Source: Cucumis sativus (lineage: Eukaryota > Streptophyta > Magnoliopsida > Cucurbitales > Cucurbitaceae). Taken from it: a stretch of DNA of 64,000 bases. Location: NCBI RefSeq assembly GCF_000004075.3, contig NW_022279546.1, forward strand, positions 682,001-746,000. The letters are read 5' to 3'. This document shows, one piece after another, positions 12,259-22,085 of this stretch. The notes under the pieces are model-generated. The model was given only the letters and a program-made list of their open reading frames with translations, was not told the DNA's origin and made no database searches. The position numbers and the translations under genes are program-made. Positions within the stretch are counted from its first letter, which is position 1. Each line of letters opens with the position of its first letter.

Positions 12259-12823
12259 TATTTGTTCCAAGGTAGCCGCTTCTAACTGGTTGGCAAAATT
12301 TCTGGATCGGAGATCACGATCCTTGATATGTGATGTTATTTTTGCTTGGTCATAACAAAAAACTTGCTTCCACAATCACATTCATCCCAAAGATATCTAA
12401 GTAAAAGCAACCTTAGTTAAAAAGGAACAAAATAACTATAGCTATAGTATTGGACATAAAGATGAGTAAAAGATGTTTACTTACGTAATGTATGCTAGGA
12501 TGCACATATAGCCTATTTCTACCATGCTGCAATAATGGAGCAAGTCCTAACGAGCTAAATAAATGAATTTGTTTTTACCGAATATTAGCTCGTTCATTAG
12601 GATGCGAACCATATCTACATCCTTCATATTGTTCACGACATGTCCATATAAGAGCTTAATGGTTCCATTAACATTTATGTAATTTGAAGAATACAGAACA
12701 TCCTTTGGGGTTGAATGCTCCAAGCACAAACAAAATAATATCAAACCCTAAAATACAATCACAAATAAATATCAAAGCTTCAATAGCACATAAACAAGTC
12801 AACGAGGTCATTCAACAATATTA
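12259..12823 (+). repeat. 565-bp templated patch at the copy A breakpoint
   Basis: This is a direct copy of 9,182-9,746 (offset 3,077). The left junction shares TATTT between the two source sites; the right junction abuts CA/CG repeat sequence. It replaces about 6.5 kb that copy B has at about 47,832-54,341. The structure fits template switching during break repair, or a misassembly. Confidence 0.9.
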
Positions 12824-12824
12824 T

Positions 12825-13006
12825 GAACGCACACACACGAACACACGCATGAACGCACACACACATTCACACATGCACACACACATCTACACACACATGC
12901 ACACACGCATACACGCACACACACATACGCACACACACATCAACTCACACGGGCAAACGCGCACTTGCACATATGCACACACACGCACACACGTACATAT
13001 GCCACA
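12825..13006 (+). repeat. CA/CG alternating repeat, short allele (copy A)
   Basis: About 180 bp of mostly alternating purine-pyrimidine CACA/CGCA units, with gaacacacgcatgaacgc-type words. The matching tract in copy B (53,076-54,522) is eight times longer. Confidence 0.9.
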
Positions 13007-13350
13007 AAGATGTGAAAATGAATTAAATTTAAAAAACAATTACATTAATTGTGTTTAGAATGACTTTTAAACTATATTCATTTAACTTAATAACATTAAT
13101 TAAATTATAATTTCTATTAATATTGATTTAAGAGTGTCATTAGTGTAATTATATCAATATAATGCGGTCTTATCCAATTTTACCAACAAAAAACAAGTCA
13201 AATATGGACTAGTAAATCCACACTCTTTGTCATAAGAGATATAATAACGTTTTTATGGGTCATTTTAAAAAAAATGACAAAACAACTTTTTCTTTTGAAT
13301 TTTAGCAAATAGCATTTTTTATTTGAAAAAGATACATCAACCCATAATAA
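13007..13350. other. AT-rich module following the CA/CG tract (copy A)
   Basis: The sequence from atgcacaaagatgtgaaaat to about 13,330 recurs with divergence at 16,212-16,520 and, in copy B, at 54,522-54,840 and 57,328-57,370 plus 59,548-59,830. It always follows a CA/CG tract, so the tract and module form one repeated unit. No coding potential. Confidence 0.75.
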
Positions 13351-15408
13351 CACTACAACAAATCTGGGTTTGTAGTGTCAGGTGAAAAAAATGAAAAATT
13401 ATCTTTATTGTCGTTTTTGAAAAGGTGGATCAAACCGACATTAATGATAAGGGTTTAATGTCGTTTTTAAATCGACATTAATGATCAGCCAGTTTTATTT
13501 TTTTTAATTTTTTGTATTTTGTAAAAACGGACATTAATTACCCCACATTTTTAATTTCTTTTTAAAAAATTGTTAGGTTTTAAAAACTAAATTTTTTCTT
13601 CTCTCTTCTTACTCTACTCTTTCCCTATCAATTTTTCTTTTCTTTCTCTCCAAGTTGGTTTCTAATTTTGTTCTCTTCTCAATCTGTGACCCTAGATCGC
13701 GAACGGCAACCAATCTTCATCGTGCTTCTGCCGCAAAAATCCTTGGGTTTCTTCATTTGATTGTTAACTTATGACTGCTAGGTAGCATTATTGATTATTA
13801 ATTGTCTTTATTTTTTCAAATGTGCAGCCTTATTCATACTATCTTTTGTTAGAAAAATGAAAGAAGAGAAGGCATAGAAATGAGCTTGGTAACTAGCATT
13901 CTTGTAGGTGGATTTGCCAAAATGGAAAATGTAGAGTAAGTAATTTTGGTATAGCTATTTGGAGTGTTATGTGAAGCACAATATCTTCATAATGTGATGC
14001 GTTTTGGTTTTCGATTGAGATCAATCTTGGTAATTAATTGTTTTGAATTGTGTTTTATTTTATCTTTTAGTAGTAAATGTTTTTGTTTTCTTTAGTTTAG
14101 TTTGAGTATTAGTCTGTTTTGATATATTTGTAGGTTGCATCTATTTATCCACATATTTATCTTTGATCAATACCTAGCTAGTGGAGTCTCTTCTTTTTAT
14201 GGGCTTCCTTATATTCCATGTTCTTTTACTATATATTTGAGATTTTCACCTTCCATAAATGAAATAAATTAACTATTTTCATTTGAAAAGAAAAACGATC
14301 CAATAGGAGTTTGTAAGATTATTTATCATCTCCATTGTTTAACTTTCTCTATAAAAACAATGTTGCTATTGATGGGTAAATTTATACAATTAAGAGTAAG
14401 AAGCCTATAGACTAGCATTGCTAAATTGAACATTCAAAATTTGCTTTGAAGTAAGAGTCGAGGATGGTATAATTATTCTTTAGTTGTATTCCTCTTTTTC
14501 TTATAGATCTTTGAAGAACCAAATTAGGTTATTTTCTTCTTCTTAATGAGTTGTTTGATCAAAGCTTATTTTCTTCTTTATTTTTGCAGCACTTTTGGGT
14601 TGCCATTTCAATTGTCTTCTTTGTTGCTGCTACATTATTTACTCTACTGAAACTTTGTGGTAATTTTTAATTTTCCACATTTAGATTGCAGTCTGTTTAG
14701 TTTGATTTTAAATAATATGTACTAATTTTGCAAATTCTAGATTTAATCTTCCCCAGGTTGTAAAGTATATTTTGGTCTTAGATAGCCAGCCAAGCTAAGC
14801 TAAGTAGATGGAAGCAATTGTTGAAGTTGAAGATTGTGAAAGCGTTTAAGATTTCTTATTTAAGTCTTGTATTAGGATCTAGTTTCATGTATTATTATAG
14901 AATGTATATACAAACGCAATATTAAGATTTCATTTTCTATATACAAATGTAAAAGAAAAATATTGTAGTTCCTAAAATAATATTAATTTTATTGATTTGT
15001 TGGTGTGAGAAAAAAATATTTATTTACACGTATCTAATGTCAGTTTATAAAAAATGAACAATAATGCAATAATTATATATTTTTTTTGTAAAAATAGATC
15101 CAAAAACAAGACTTTAATGTCGGTTTAAAAACGATATCAAAGGCAAACCGACACTAAAGGTCAACAATAGCACCATAAAAAATGTCGGTTTTAAACCAAC
15201 ATCAATGACCATACCGACATTACTGATGCATTTGATATCGTTTTTAAACCGACATCAAAGCAAAAACGACATTAAAGGCCTTTAATAACGCTAGCATAGA
15301 TGTCAGTTCTGAACTGACACCAAAGATCATTAATGTCGTTCCGAACTGACACCAAAGATCATTAATGTCGATTTTAAACCGATATTGAATGGCAAATTTC
15401 TTCTAGTG
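13351..15408 (+). mobile_element. CACTA element 2, non-autonomous, with captured exons (copy A)
   Basis: The ends are CACTACAACAAAT (13,351) and ATTTCTTCTAGTG (15,408), flanked by TAA on both sides, a matching 3-bp target duplication over 2,058 bp. The 5' terminus matches the 5' end of element 1 (tagtgtcaggtgaaaaaaat follows both) and the 3' ~300 bp matches the 3' end of element 1 in inverse orientation, so both belong to one family. There are no transposase domains inside. The interior is a gene-like exon/intron series. Confidence 0.85.
13840..14662 (+). pseudogene. Captured host-like exons inside CACTA element 2 (copy A)
   Basis: Two plausible internal exons sit between good splice signals. 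The first, after TGTGCAG at about 13,830, contains ATG followed by SLVTSILVGGFAKMENV and ends near a GTAAGT donor (about 13,935). The second, after TTTTTGCAG at about 14,590, encodes HFWVAISIVFFVAATLFTLL, a hydrophobic stretch long enough for one membrane span, and ends at GTAATT near 14,660. I do not recognise the source gene. Transduplication of gene pieces is known for CACTA elements; whether these exons come from one gene is inference. Confidence 0.45.
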
Positions 15409-16975
15409 TAACCAAATTTATATAATTTGAGAATCAACATTTTAATAATTTTATTCAATCTTACTAACTTCAAAATAACCAAATTGAATTTGAATTTCAA
15501 AATAACAAAATTATAATTTAATAGTATTTGAGAATCTCAATGATAGATTTTGTATCAAAATAACCTTAATTGAATTTCAAAATTAAAAAATATCAACTTG
15601 TTCGATATCTTTATCTCAAAATAATATTAATGGCTTGAATATCAAGAAAACTAAATTATTATTTTAAAATTGAGAGAATCTCAACATTAAAAAATATCAA
15701 CTTGTTCGCACACACGAACACACACCCACATGTAGGAACGCACACACACACGCACGCACACACGCACACTCACACACACCCGCACACACACACATGGACA
15801 AACGCACGAACGCACGCATGTTGAATTTGAATTTTAAAATAACATAATTGAATTTGAATTTCAAAATAGCCAAATTGAATTTCAAAATAACAAAATTATT
15901 TTTTTTTTCAGAATTTCATAATCTCAATTATGTTATTGAATTTCAAAATTAAAATATATAAACTTGTTCACTATCTTTATCTAAAATAATATTAACGACT
16001 TGAATATCAAAATAATTAAATTATTATTTTAAAATTGAAAGAAACTCAACATTAAGAAATATCAACTTGTTCGTATACAAGCACACGCGCACACGAGCAC
16101 ACACAGACACACACACACGTGCACATGCGCACACACGGACACACACGCATACACATGCACACGCTAGCGTACACGCACACTCACCCACACGCACACGCGT
16201 ACGCACACATATGCACAAAGATGTGTAAATGAATTAAGATTAAAAAACAATTACAATAATTATGTTTAGGAGTAAAAATCATGTTCATTTGACTTAAAAA
16301 CATTAATTAAATTATAATTTCTATCAATATTGGTTTAAGAGTGTCATTATTTCAATATAATGCGGTTTTATGCAATTTTACCAACAAAAAATAAGTCGAA
16401 TATGGACCTTTAGATCCACACTCTTTGTCCTAAGAGATATAACACTTTTCTATGGGTTATTTTAAAAAATGGAAAAACTATTTTTTCTTTTGAATTTTAG
16501 CAAATAACATTTTTTGCACGTGCATGGTATTTTACAAAATATCCACCTTCTCCAACTGTAATTATTTAGTTTCTACGTTGTAATTAATTTATGTCATTTA
16601 TCAGCTTTTAATTAATTTTTACTTGAAAAATATACATCAATCCATATTGCAACTTTTTTTTAATATCTTGGGACTCAACTAATTGATTCAATATTTTAAT
16701 AACTTTATTCAATCTTACTAATTTCAAAATAACCCAATTGAATTTGAATTTCAAAATAACAAAATTATTATTTTTCAGAATTTGAGAATCTCAACATAGA
16801 TTTTGTATCAAAATAACCTTAATTGAATTCAAAATTAAAAAATATCAACTTGTTCGCTATTTTTATCTCAAAATAACATTAATGGCTTAAACATCAAGAT
16901 AACGAAATTATTATTTTAAAATTGAAAGAATCTCATCACTAAAAAATATCAACATGTTCGCACACGCACGAACGA
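15409..16975. repeat. Three AT-rich ~280-bp modules separated by CA/CG tracts (copy A)
   Basis: The module (cttactaa..ttcaaaataac, gaatttgaatttcaaaataa, ccttaattgaatt, aaaaatatcaacttgttcg) appears at about 15,440-15,705, 15,825-16,075 and 16,680-16,960. Each ends in cttgttcg or catgttcg and leads into a CA/CG tract (15,706-15,820; 16,075-16,212; and a vestige at 16,962). Copy B retains two modules and one tract (57,176-57,328), having lost about 400 bp. No coding potential. Confidence 0.8.
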
Positions 16976-18780
16976 TCATCACAACCCATAACTTTAAATT
17001 CTTCAAAAACAACGAAATTAAATCAAGACAGAAAAACAGAACAAGAACTCTAACCAACAATCACAAAAAGATCAACCTTAACTCTTGATCCTTGCCATCC
17101 ATTGGGAGGTTCAACATTGGACATGATAGAGAATAATCGGTTCCCAACCGCAAGTTTTGGCATCGGAAAATATTTTCATAGGGAAATGAAAATTTTGGAA
17201 GTGGGTAGTGAAGAAAAATAAGGTTGAAATGATTTTGTTTGTAGAGGGGCAAAATTCTGGCCGGTGAGGAGAAAAGGGAACACATGGGGTTCGACTTACG
17301 GGGATTTTTCTTAATGATTGTTGGAAGAACAAAAAGATTATGAAGAGATTTAAGGGAAACAAAAAGAATGGAAAAATGTTAAATCCCAAAAGACTAAATG
17401 ACCAATTGAATGTTTAGGGAAGTTTGATCTGCCTGTTTTAGCAGTTTTCTTGCTTCTTTATGGAACTGTTGTAGAAAGAGTAGAACGAGGACATAGTTCA
17501 CTTTTTTTCCTCTTTACAAAGCAACCAATGACTTAAAAGAAAGACATTGCACACTAAATGCCCATTAGAAAACAATATACATCGAAAAGAACAAAAAATA
17601 TGCAAAAATTCAAAATGAAATGCAAGCAGAATAAAACGGACTTGATTCACCATGAACAGATAGAACAAGCTCCAAAACGGATTTTGAGTAGAATTCCGTC
17701 TCAGATTTGCAGTCTCCAGGTTTTCCAAAACGTTCCTAAGAAAGAATCAGCACAACCCACAACTTTAAATTCTTCAAAAACAATGGAATTAACTCAAAGC
17801 AGAAAAAAAAAAGACAAAAACTCTAACCAACGATAACAAAAAAATAAACCTTAACCTTTGATCCTTGCAATCCATTTGGGGGTTCAGCACTGGACTTGAT
17901 CGAGAACAATCAGCTCCCAGCCGCAGGTTTCTGCATGGACGAAGATTTTTCGAGGAGGGAAATCAAATTTTTGGAAATGGGTAGTAAAGAAAAATAAGGT
18001 TGAAAAGATTTTGTTTGGAGAGTGGGCAAAATTCTAGCTGGTGAGGAGAAAAGAAAAGACATGGGGTTCAGATTCGAGGGATTTTTCTTAATGATTGTTG
18101 GAAGAACAAAGAGATTGTGAGGAGATTTAAGGGTATCGCCACGAATGGCAAAATGTTAAATCACAAAAGACTATTGTTTTCTTGCTTCTTTATGGAAATG
18201 TTGTAGAAAGAGTAGAACGATGACATGGTTCACTTTGTTTTTCTATTTACAAAATAACCATTGACTTAAAAGGAAAGAATTTGCACCACAAATGACCATT
18301 AGAAAACAATATACATAAGAAAGAATAAAAAATACGCAGAAATTGAAAATGAAATTGAAAGTTGAAAATAAATGGAAGGAAGAAAAATACTCCAAAAGTT
18401 CCAAATGCATTACGATCAAGAGAAATTTGTATCAACATGAACTGATCGAATAAGCTCCAAAATGATTTTGCAGTGGGATTCCGACTCAGATAAGCAGTCT
18501 CCAGTCTTGCCAAAACGTTCCTAACAAAGGATCATCACACCCATAACTTTAAATTCTTAAAAAACAATGGAATTGACTCAAAGCAGAAGAAAACGAAAGA
18601 AAAACTCTAACCAACGATAAGAAGAAAATAAACCTTCACCCTTGATCCTTCCAATCCATTTGGGGGTTCAACACTGGACATGATCGAGAACAATCAGTTT
18701 CCAGCTGCAGGTTTAGGCATGGACGAATATCTTCCAAGAAGGGAAACGAATTTTAGCGAAGTTTGATCTACCTGTTAGCA
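16976..18780 (-). pseudogene. Tandem DUF1338-gene exon 1/exon 2 units (copy A cluster)
   Basis: Three ~780-bp units. Exon 1 relics (minus): 17,083-17,285, 17,856-18,062, and a truncated one at about 18,640-18,757. Exon 2 relics: about 17,600-17,741 and 18,390-18,520. Exon 1 encodes a Ser-rich, acid-poor transit-like peptide (compare MSSLFSPPARILPTL). Exon 2 encodes LETAYLSRNPTAKS and leads toward a YDH-AFRTFG motif, which is the start of plant 2-oxoadipate dioxygenase/decarboxylase (DUF1338; Arabidopsis HGLO1, rice FLO7). Frameshifts occur in all units (for example LYKQNHFNL in the first). No unit is complete. Confidence 0.75.
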
Positions 18781-19066
18781 GTGTTCTTGTTTTTGTACGG
18801 AAATGTTGTAGAAAGAGTAGAACGATGAAATAAATCACTTTGTTTTTCTCTTTACAAAGTAACCAATGACTTAAGAAGAAGACATTGCACAACAAATGAC
18901 CAATAGAAAATGATACGCAATAGAAAAGAATAAAAAAGAAAACAATATGCATTTTTGTTTTCAAATTCTTGGTCAAATCGCAATTCAGAAATGAAATTTG
19001 GTTCATTATCGACGATAATATGGTGAACTAAATAACATAAGTTTCAGAGTCATGGGAGAATAATAG

Positions 19067-19189
19067 CCTTGCTAATTGCTCAAACTCTGAATGTGAAGGC
19101 TTTTCCCATGTGAAGGAACCCAAAGAACCAGCCAAAGCAGCATGCTTCTTCCCAATGCAAGAACATTCAGTGTATCTTCTGATTATGTC
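19067..19189 (-). pseudogene. DUF1338-gene exon 4 relic (copy A)
   Basis: After a GCATTCAG acceptor, the minus strand encodes DIIRRYTECSCIGKKHAALA, then GSLGSFTWEKPSHSEFEQLAR. This matches my memory of the plant HGLO1/FLO7-type protein in the segment directly after exon 3. It breaks after LAR, where the family continues. The exon 3/exon 4 phase fits (…TQ|DIIRRYTE). Confidence 0.75.
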
Positions 19190-19333
19190 CTGAATGCAGT
19201 AGGAAAAATGATATGAAGTTGTAATTCAAGCTAAGGTTTTGTTGCATAAACCAAAAACTTAGATGGATAAAACACAAAATGCATCATGTTCCTACCTTAT
19301 GCCTACTACATTGCTAACAATACACTTACTGCA

Positions 19334-20661
19334 CTCTCAGAGAAGGAACCAGAAATGGTTCTTGATGATCTGTTAAAATCTTTTGATGAAAATGTAATTA
19401 GTGCAAAGAGCGTTGATGATTCTAAAACAGAGGCACCTCATGCTAACTCGGATGTGCAATGCTTCTCTGAAGATGAAAAAGTAAATGAAGTTTCGAAAGA
19501 TGATGATTTTGTGGAGATTTCTGCTGAGGAAATCAATGAATCTGACAAATCTTCTCTGCCTACTGAAGACTTGGATGTTACTGAAGTTCACAAATCGAGC
19601 ATTGCAGAAGAATTTGGTATGGAATTTGAATCTCAACAAAATGAGTCTACCTGTGAATTGGAACATAAAATTGAAGAAGATGTTGAAGAAGAAAACACAC
19701 GTGAATAACTCTGCTGAAGAACTGTCTCTTCCCCACGAAAATGTGGAAGAAGAAACTGAAGTTGATGGAGATGATGCCTTGAGCAGTGATGAAGAATCTT
19801 TGGAAGTGAAAGACGATCAAGATGAAAATGATCAGATCCCACAACCGGAAATGTAGCATCAGATGCTGACATTGAAGGAGACAAGAAGGAAACAAAAATG
19901 GAGAAAAGTTCCGTTCAAGCTGAAGAAGATGATACAATTATCAATAAGTCCACGGAGGAGTTCCCCGAGAATGTTTCTGATGATTTGGTTGATGTCAAGA
20001 TCCAATGGAAAATGGAAGAAGAAACTCTTCCTAAAGACATAATTGTCGAAGCTATCGACTCACAACCAGAAATCCCAAATGCCATTGTTCAATGTGAGGA
20101 AGCTTTGGTGGAAATCACTATCACATCCTCCAACAACAATGCAGTTCAATCATTGGCAAACCAATTCCCTAGGCCAACAATAGAAGCCAAATCTCCCGTT
20201 GAAGAACAAACCATTAGTTTGCTAATGGACAACCCAGATGCTGAGGAAGAAGAAGCTGAAAAAGAACAGAACAAAGCAAAGTTCATTCAGTTAGTGGTGA
20301 AGAATGATAATACTAGCCTAAGGCAGCTGAGGAAGTTGTTCAAGGAAAAACTCCAACTTAACCATAAGAAGATGGAAAATAATAACATCAACACAAAAGT
20401 TGTTGGAGGTGGCGTGAAAGTGAGAACTGCTTTACAACCAGTGCCGGAAAACAGAATGACCGTGCATTAAAAGTCTAGAAAGAGAGAGCATTGTGCATGG
20501 TTCAAACTGTGGTTTGCCTCATGTTATTGATTTTGTGTTTGTTTTATTCTTTCCATGATGTATTTTGAGAGGAGGGAAAAATGAGGTAAATGATTAGTTT
20601 GTCTGAATTTTTGTTCATCAGTTCAATAATAAAAATGCTAGTAGTTTGTGTTTAAAAAAAA
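19334..20661 (+). pseudogene. Processed retrocopy of an acidic-protein mRNA (copy A)
   Basis: A 1,328-bp insertion is flanked by the 16-bp direct repeat caatacacttactgca (19,318-19,333 and 20,662-20,677) and ends in a run of eight A. An AATAAAA signal lies near 20,628. The single-copy paralogue at 30,334-30,349 has this sequence once, uninterrupted: the empty site. The insert starts mid-coding, so it is 5' truncated, and shows no introns. It encodes a Glu/Asp-rich protein (SEKEPEMVLDDLLKSFDEN...) with a basic C-terminus (RQLRKLFKEKLQLN...VPENRMTVH). Two frame changes (near 19,700 and 19,850) break the frame. I do not recognise the parent gene. LINE-type retroposition is inferred. Confidence 0.9.
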
Positions 20662-20759
20662 CAATACACTTACTGCAGCACCAAGATACAGGTTGTAGCC
20701 AAATTTCAGGAAAAAAATATATTCAGATTTTTGCATATCGAGAATTTGGTGAAACGCAC

Positions 20760-20979
20760 CTTGAGTTTATTTACTCAACTAATCCACGAGAATTTGTGAT
20801 ATGAACACTCTTGGCAGAGGTCCATTGACTCCATCACCATCATCAGCAGCATTAGAAATGGAGGGAGGTGAAAACCAAAATGCTTTCAACTTTTTGGCTG
20901 GGAATGATAATTCTTCTTTTTGAGTATATCCAAAATACAGGTAAAATCTTGCTAATGAGTCAATCCCACGCCCATCCAT
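20760..20979 (-). pseudogene. DUF1338-gene exon 3 relic with two stops
   Basis: After a GAACTAG acceptor, the minus strand encodes DGRGIDSLARFYLYFGYTQK, then EELSFPAKKLKAFWFSPP and GVNGPLPRVFISQILVD. This is characteristic of plant DUF1338 proteins (2-oxoadipate to 2-hydroxyglutarate in lysine breakdown, plastid). Two glutamine positions near the exon end are stops (ILVD*LSK*TQ), followed by a GTGCGT donor. The paralogue at 30,434 shares both stops, so this gene copy was dead before it was duplicated further. Confidence 0.85.
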
Positions 20980-22050
20980 CTAGTTCATCACAGAATACAA
21001 ACACAACTTCAACATTAGTTACAGTAAAGAATTGATTGTTGACTCAACCAACATCAAGCAGCTTTTTTTATTTAACAATGTTGACTCAACTTAATTAGTA
21101 TGCATTGTACAATAGAAGTAGAAGGCATTGTACAAATGAAGTAGAGTACATTGTACAAATGAAGTAGAGTACATTGTACAAATGAAGTAGAGTACATTGT
21201 ACAAATGAAGTAGAGTACTATTACAACTTCAACCATAATTATGTTCTACAGCCCAGCATTAGAAATTGAATAAAGAACCTTTGTTCACCTTTACCTAAAA
21301 TACTAGCCTTTGTGTCCTCTCCACTTGATTTCTACTTTGGAATCATATTATTGTTAAACCATTTAATCACCCAAAAGCTTAAGCTGATGGGTTAAGATAA
21401 ATTTTATATTGTATCACCTAGAATTCACTTCACTTTTGAACATAAGGACCTCCTCAACTATCTACTCACTTTTGAACATACAACCTTGATAGAACACAGA
21501 TGTGGTGTTTCTATTATATTGATATTTGAAACTCAATGTTACAATAAAAAGAAAATTACATAGAAATTACAAACAACAAACAAAGAAACCCTCCTACTCC
21601 AAAACACAAATAAACAAAATTAAAAATACTACAATTAAAACCAGAAAAGGATCATGAGCCTTCTGCTTCCCCTATCTCTCATGGAGTATTGCAGGCCCTT
21701 CCTTTTACTAAAAACTGCCTGCCCTTTCCCATCTCCCTCTCGTTCATTTAACTTCCTGTTTTAGATAACTGTCATCTTTTTTAAGTAACTATTGTTGGTT
21801 CCTAAAGTGCCTTATTTTTCTTTCTTCTATTATAAGTAAATAACAATGGTGGCCTAACAGACCTCCTAAACTATTCACTCTAGACCATGTTAAATCACCA
21901 ATTCATCCAAAAACTTATGAGGTAAATGTAATATTATATCTTCTAACCATTGTCAACTTAAATTTGCTTTTGACCATAAGCAGTGGGTTTGCTGAAATCG
22001 AATGATGAATCCATAAAATAAAAATGAAGTTGAAAGTAGAAAAAATGGAA
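20980..22050. other. Intron-like stretch of the DUF1338 relic with a shared repeat
   Basis: This lies between exon 3 (20,979) and an exon 2 end (about 22,060) on the minus strand. 21,434-22,050 repeats 31,291-31,905 (tactcacttttgaacatacaa, cccttccttttactaaaaac). No other coding signal. Confidence 0.6.
21105..21222 (+). repeat. 23-bp minisatellite, about 5 units
   Basis: The unit cattgtacaaatgaagtag plus agta is repeated four times almost exactly, after one degenerate unit (cattgtacaatagaagtaga). It lies in the intron-like stretch and is not seen elsewhere in the window. Confidence 0.9.
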
Positions 22051-22085
22051 GGAAGAAAAATACCCCAAAAGTTCTAAAAGCAATA
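21434..22085 (+). repeat. Dispersed ~650-bp repeat, left member
   Basis: Matches 31,291-31,950 in the same orientation with few differences. A shortened form of its right end (gaggtaaatgtaatattata ... gggtttgctgaaat) is also at 36,190-36,285. It contains no coding potential and probably travelled with the DUF1338 fragments as intron DNA. Confidence 0.85.

Larger units (their letters stand above)
1..12260 (+). repeat. Large direct duplication, copy A, left part
   Basis: This stretch is nearly identical and collinear with 37,111-47,832. Base 1 aligns with 37,111 (offset 37,110). The main differences are minisatellite copy number, an extra ~170 bp in B near 39,190-39,360, a 1,880-bp stretch (3,058-4,937) missing from B, and scattered single-base changes and homopolymer indels. 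Copy A starts at the window edge, so its true left boundary cannot be seen. Confidence 0.95.
12825..20714 (+). repeat. Large direct duplication, copy A, right part
   Basis: This part is collinear with 54,341-64,000. Base 64,000 corresponds to about 20,714, so the duplication continues at least that far. Copy B differs by a solo LTR at 57,371-59,547, by loss of about 400 bp matching A 15,650-16,050, by a much longer CA/CG tract, and by small indels. Confidence 0.95.

Noticed and set aside
7674..15408. A single 7.7-kb CACTA element in copy A with ~300-bp inverted ends
   Set aside because: The flanks do not form a 3-bp duplication (AAG left, TAA right). The left end belongs to element 1, truncated here, and the right end to element 2, which has TAA on both sides.
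17498..18513. Minus-strand frames rich in Phe/Leu downstream of exon 2 in the ~780-bp units
   Set aside because: They continue from exon 2 past the splice donor into AT-rich intron; the Phe/Leu bias comes from the T-rich intron.
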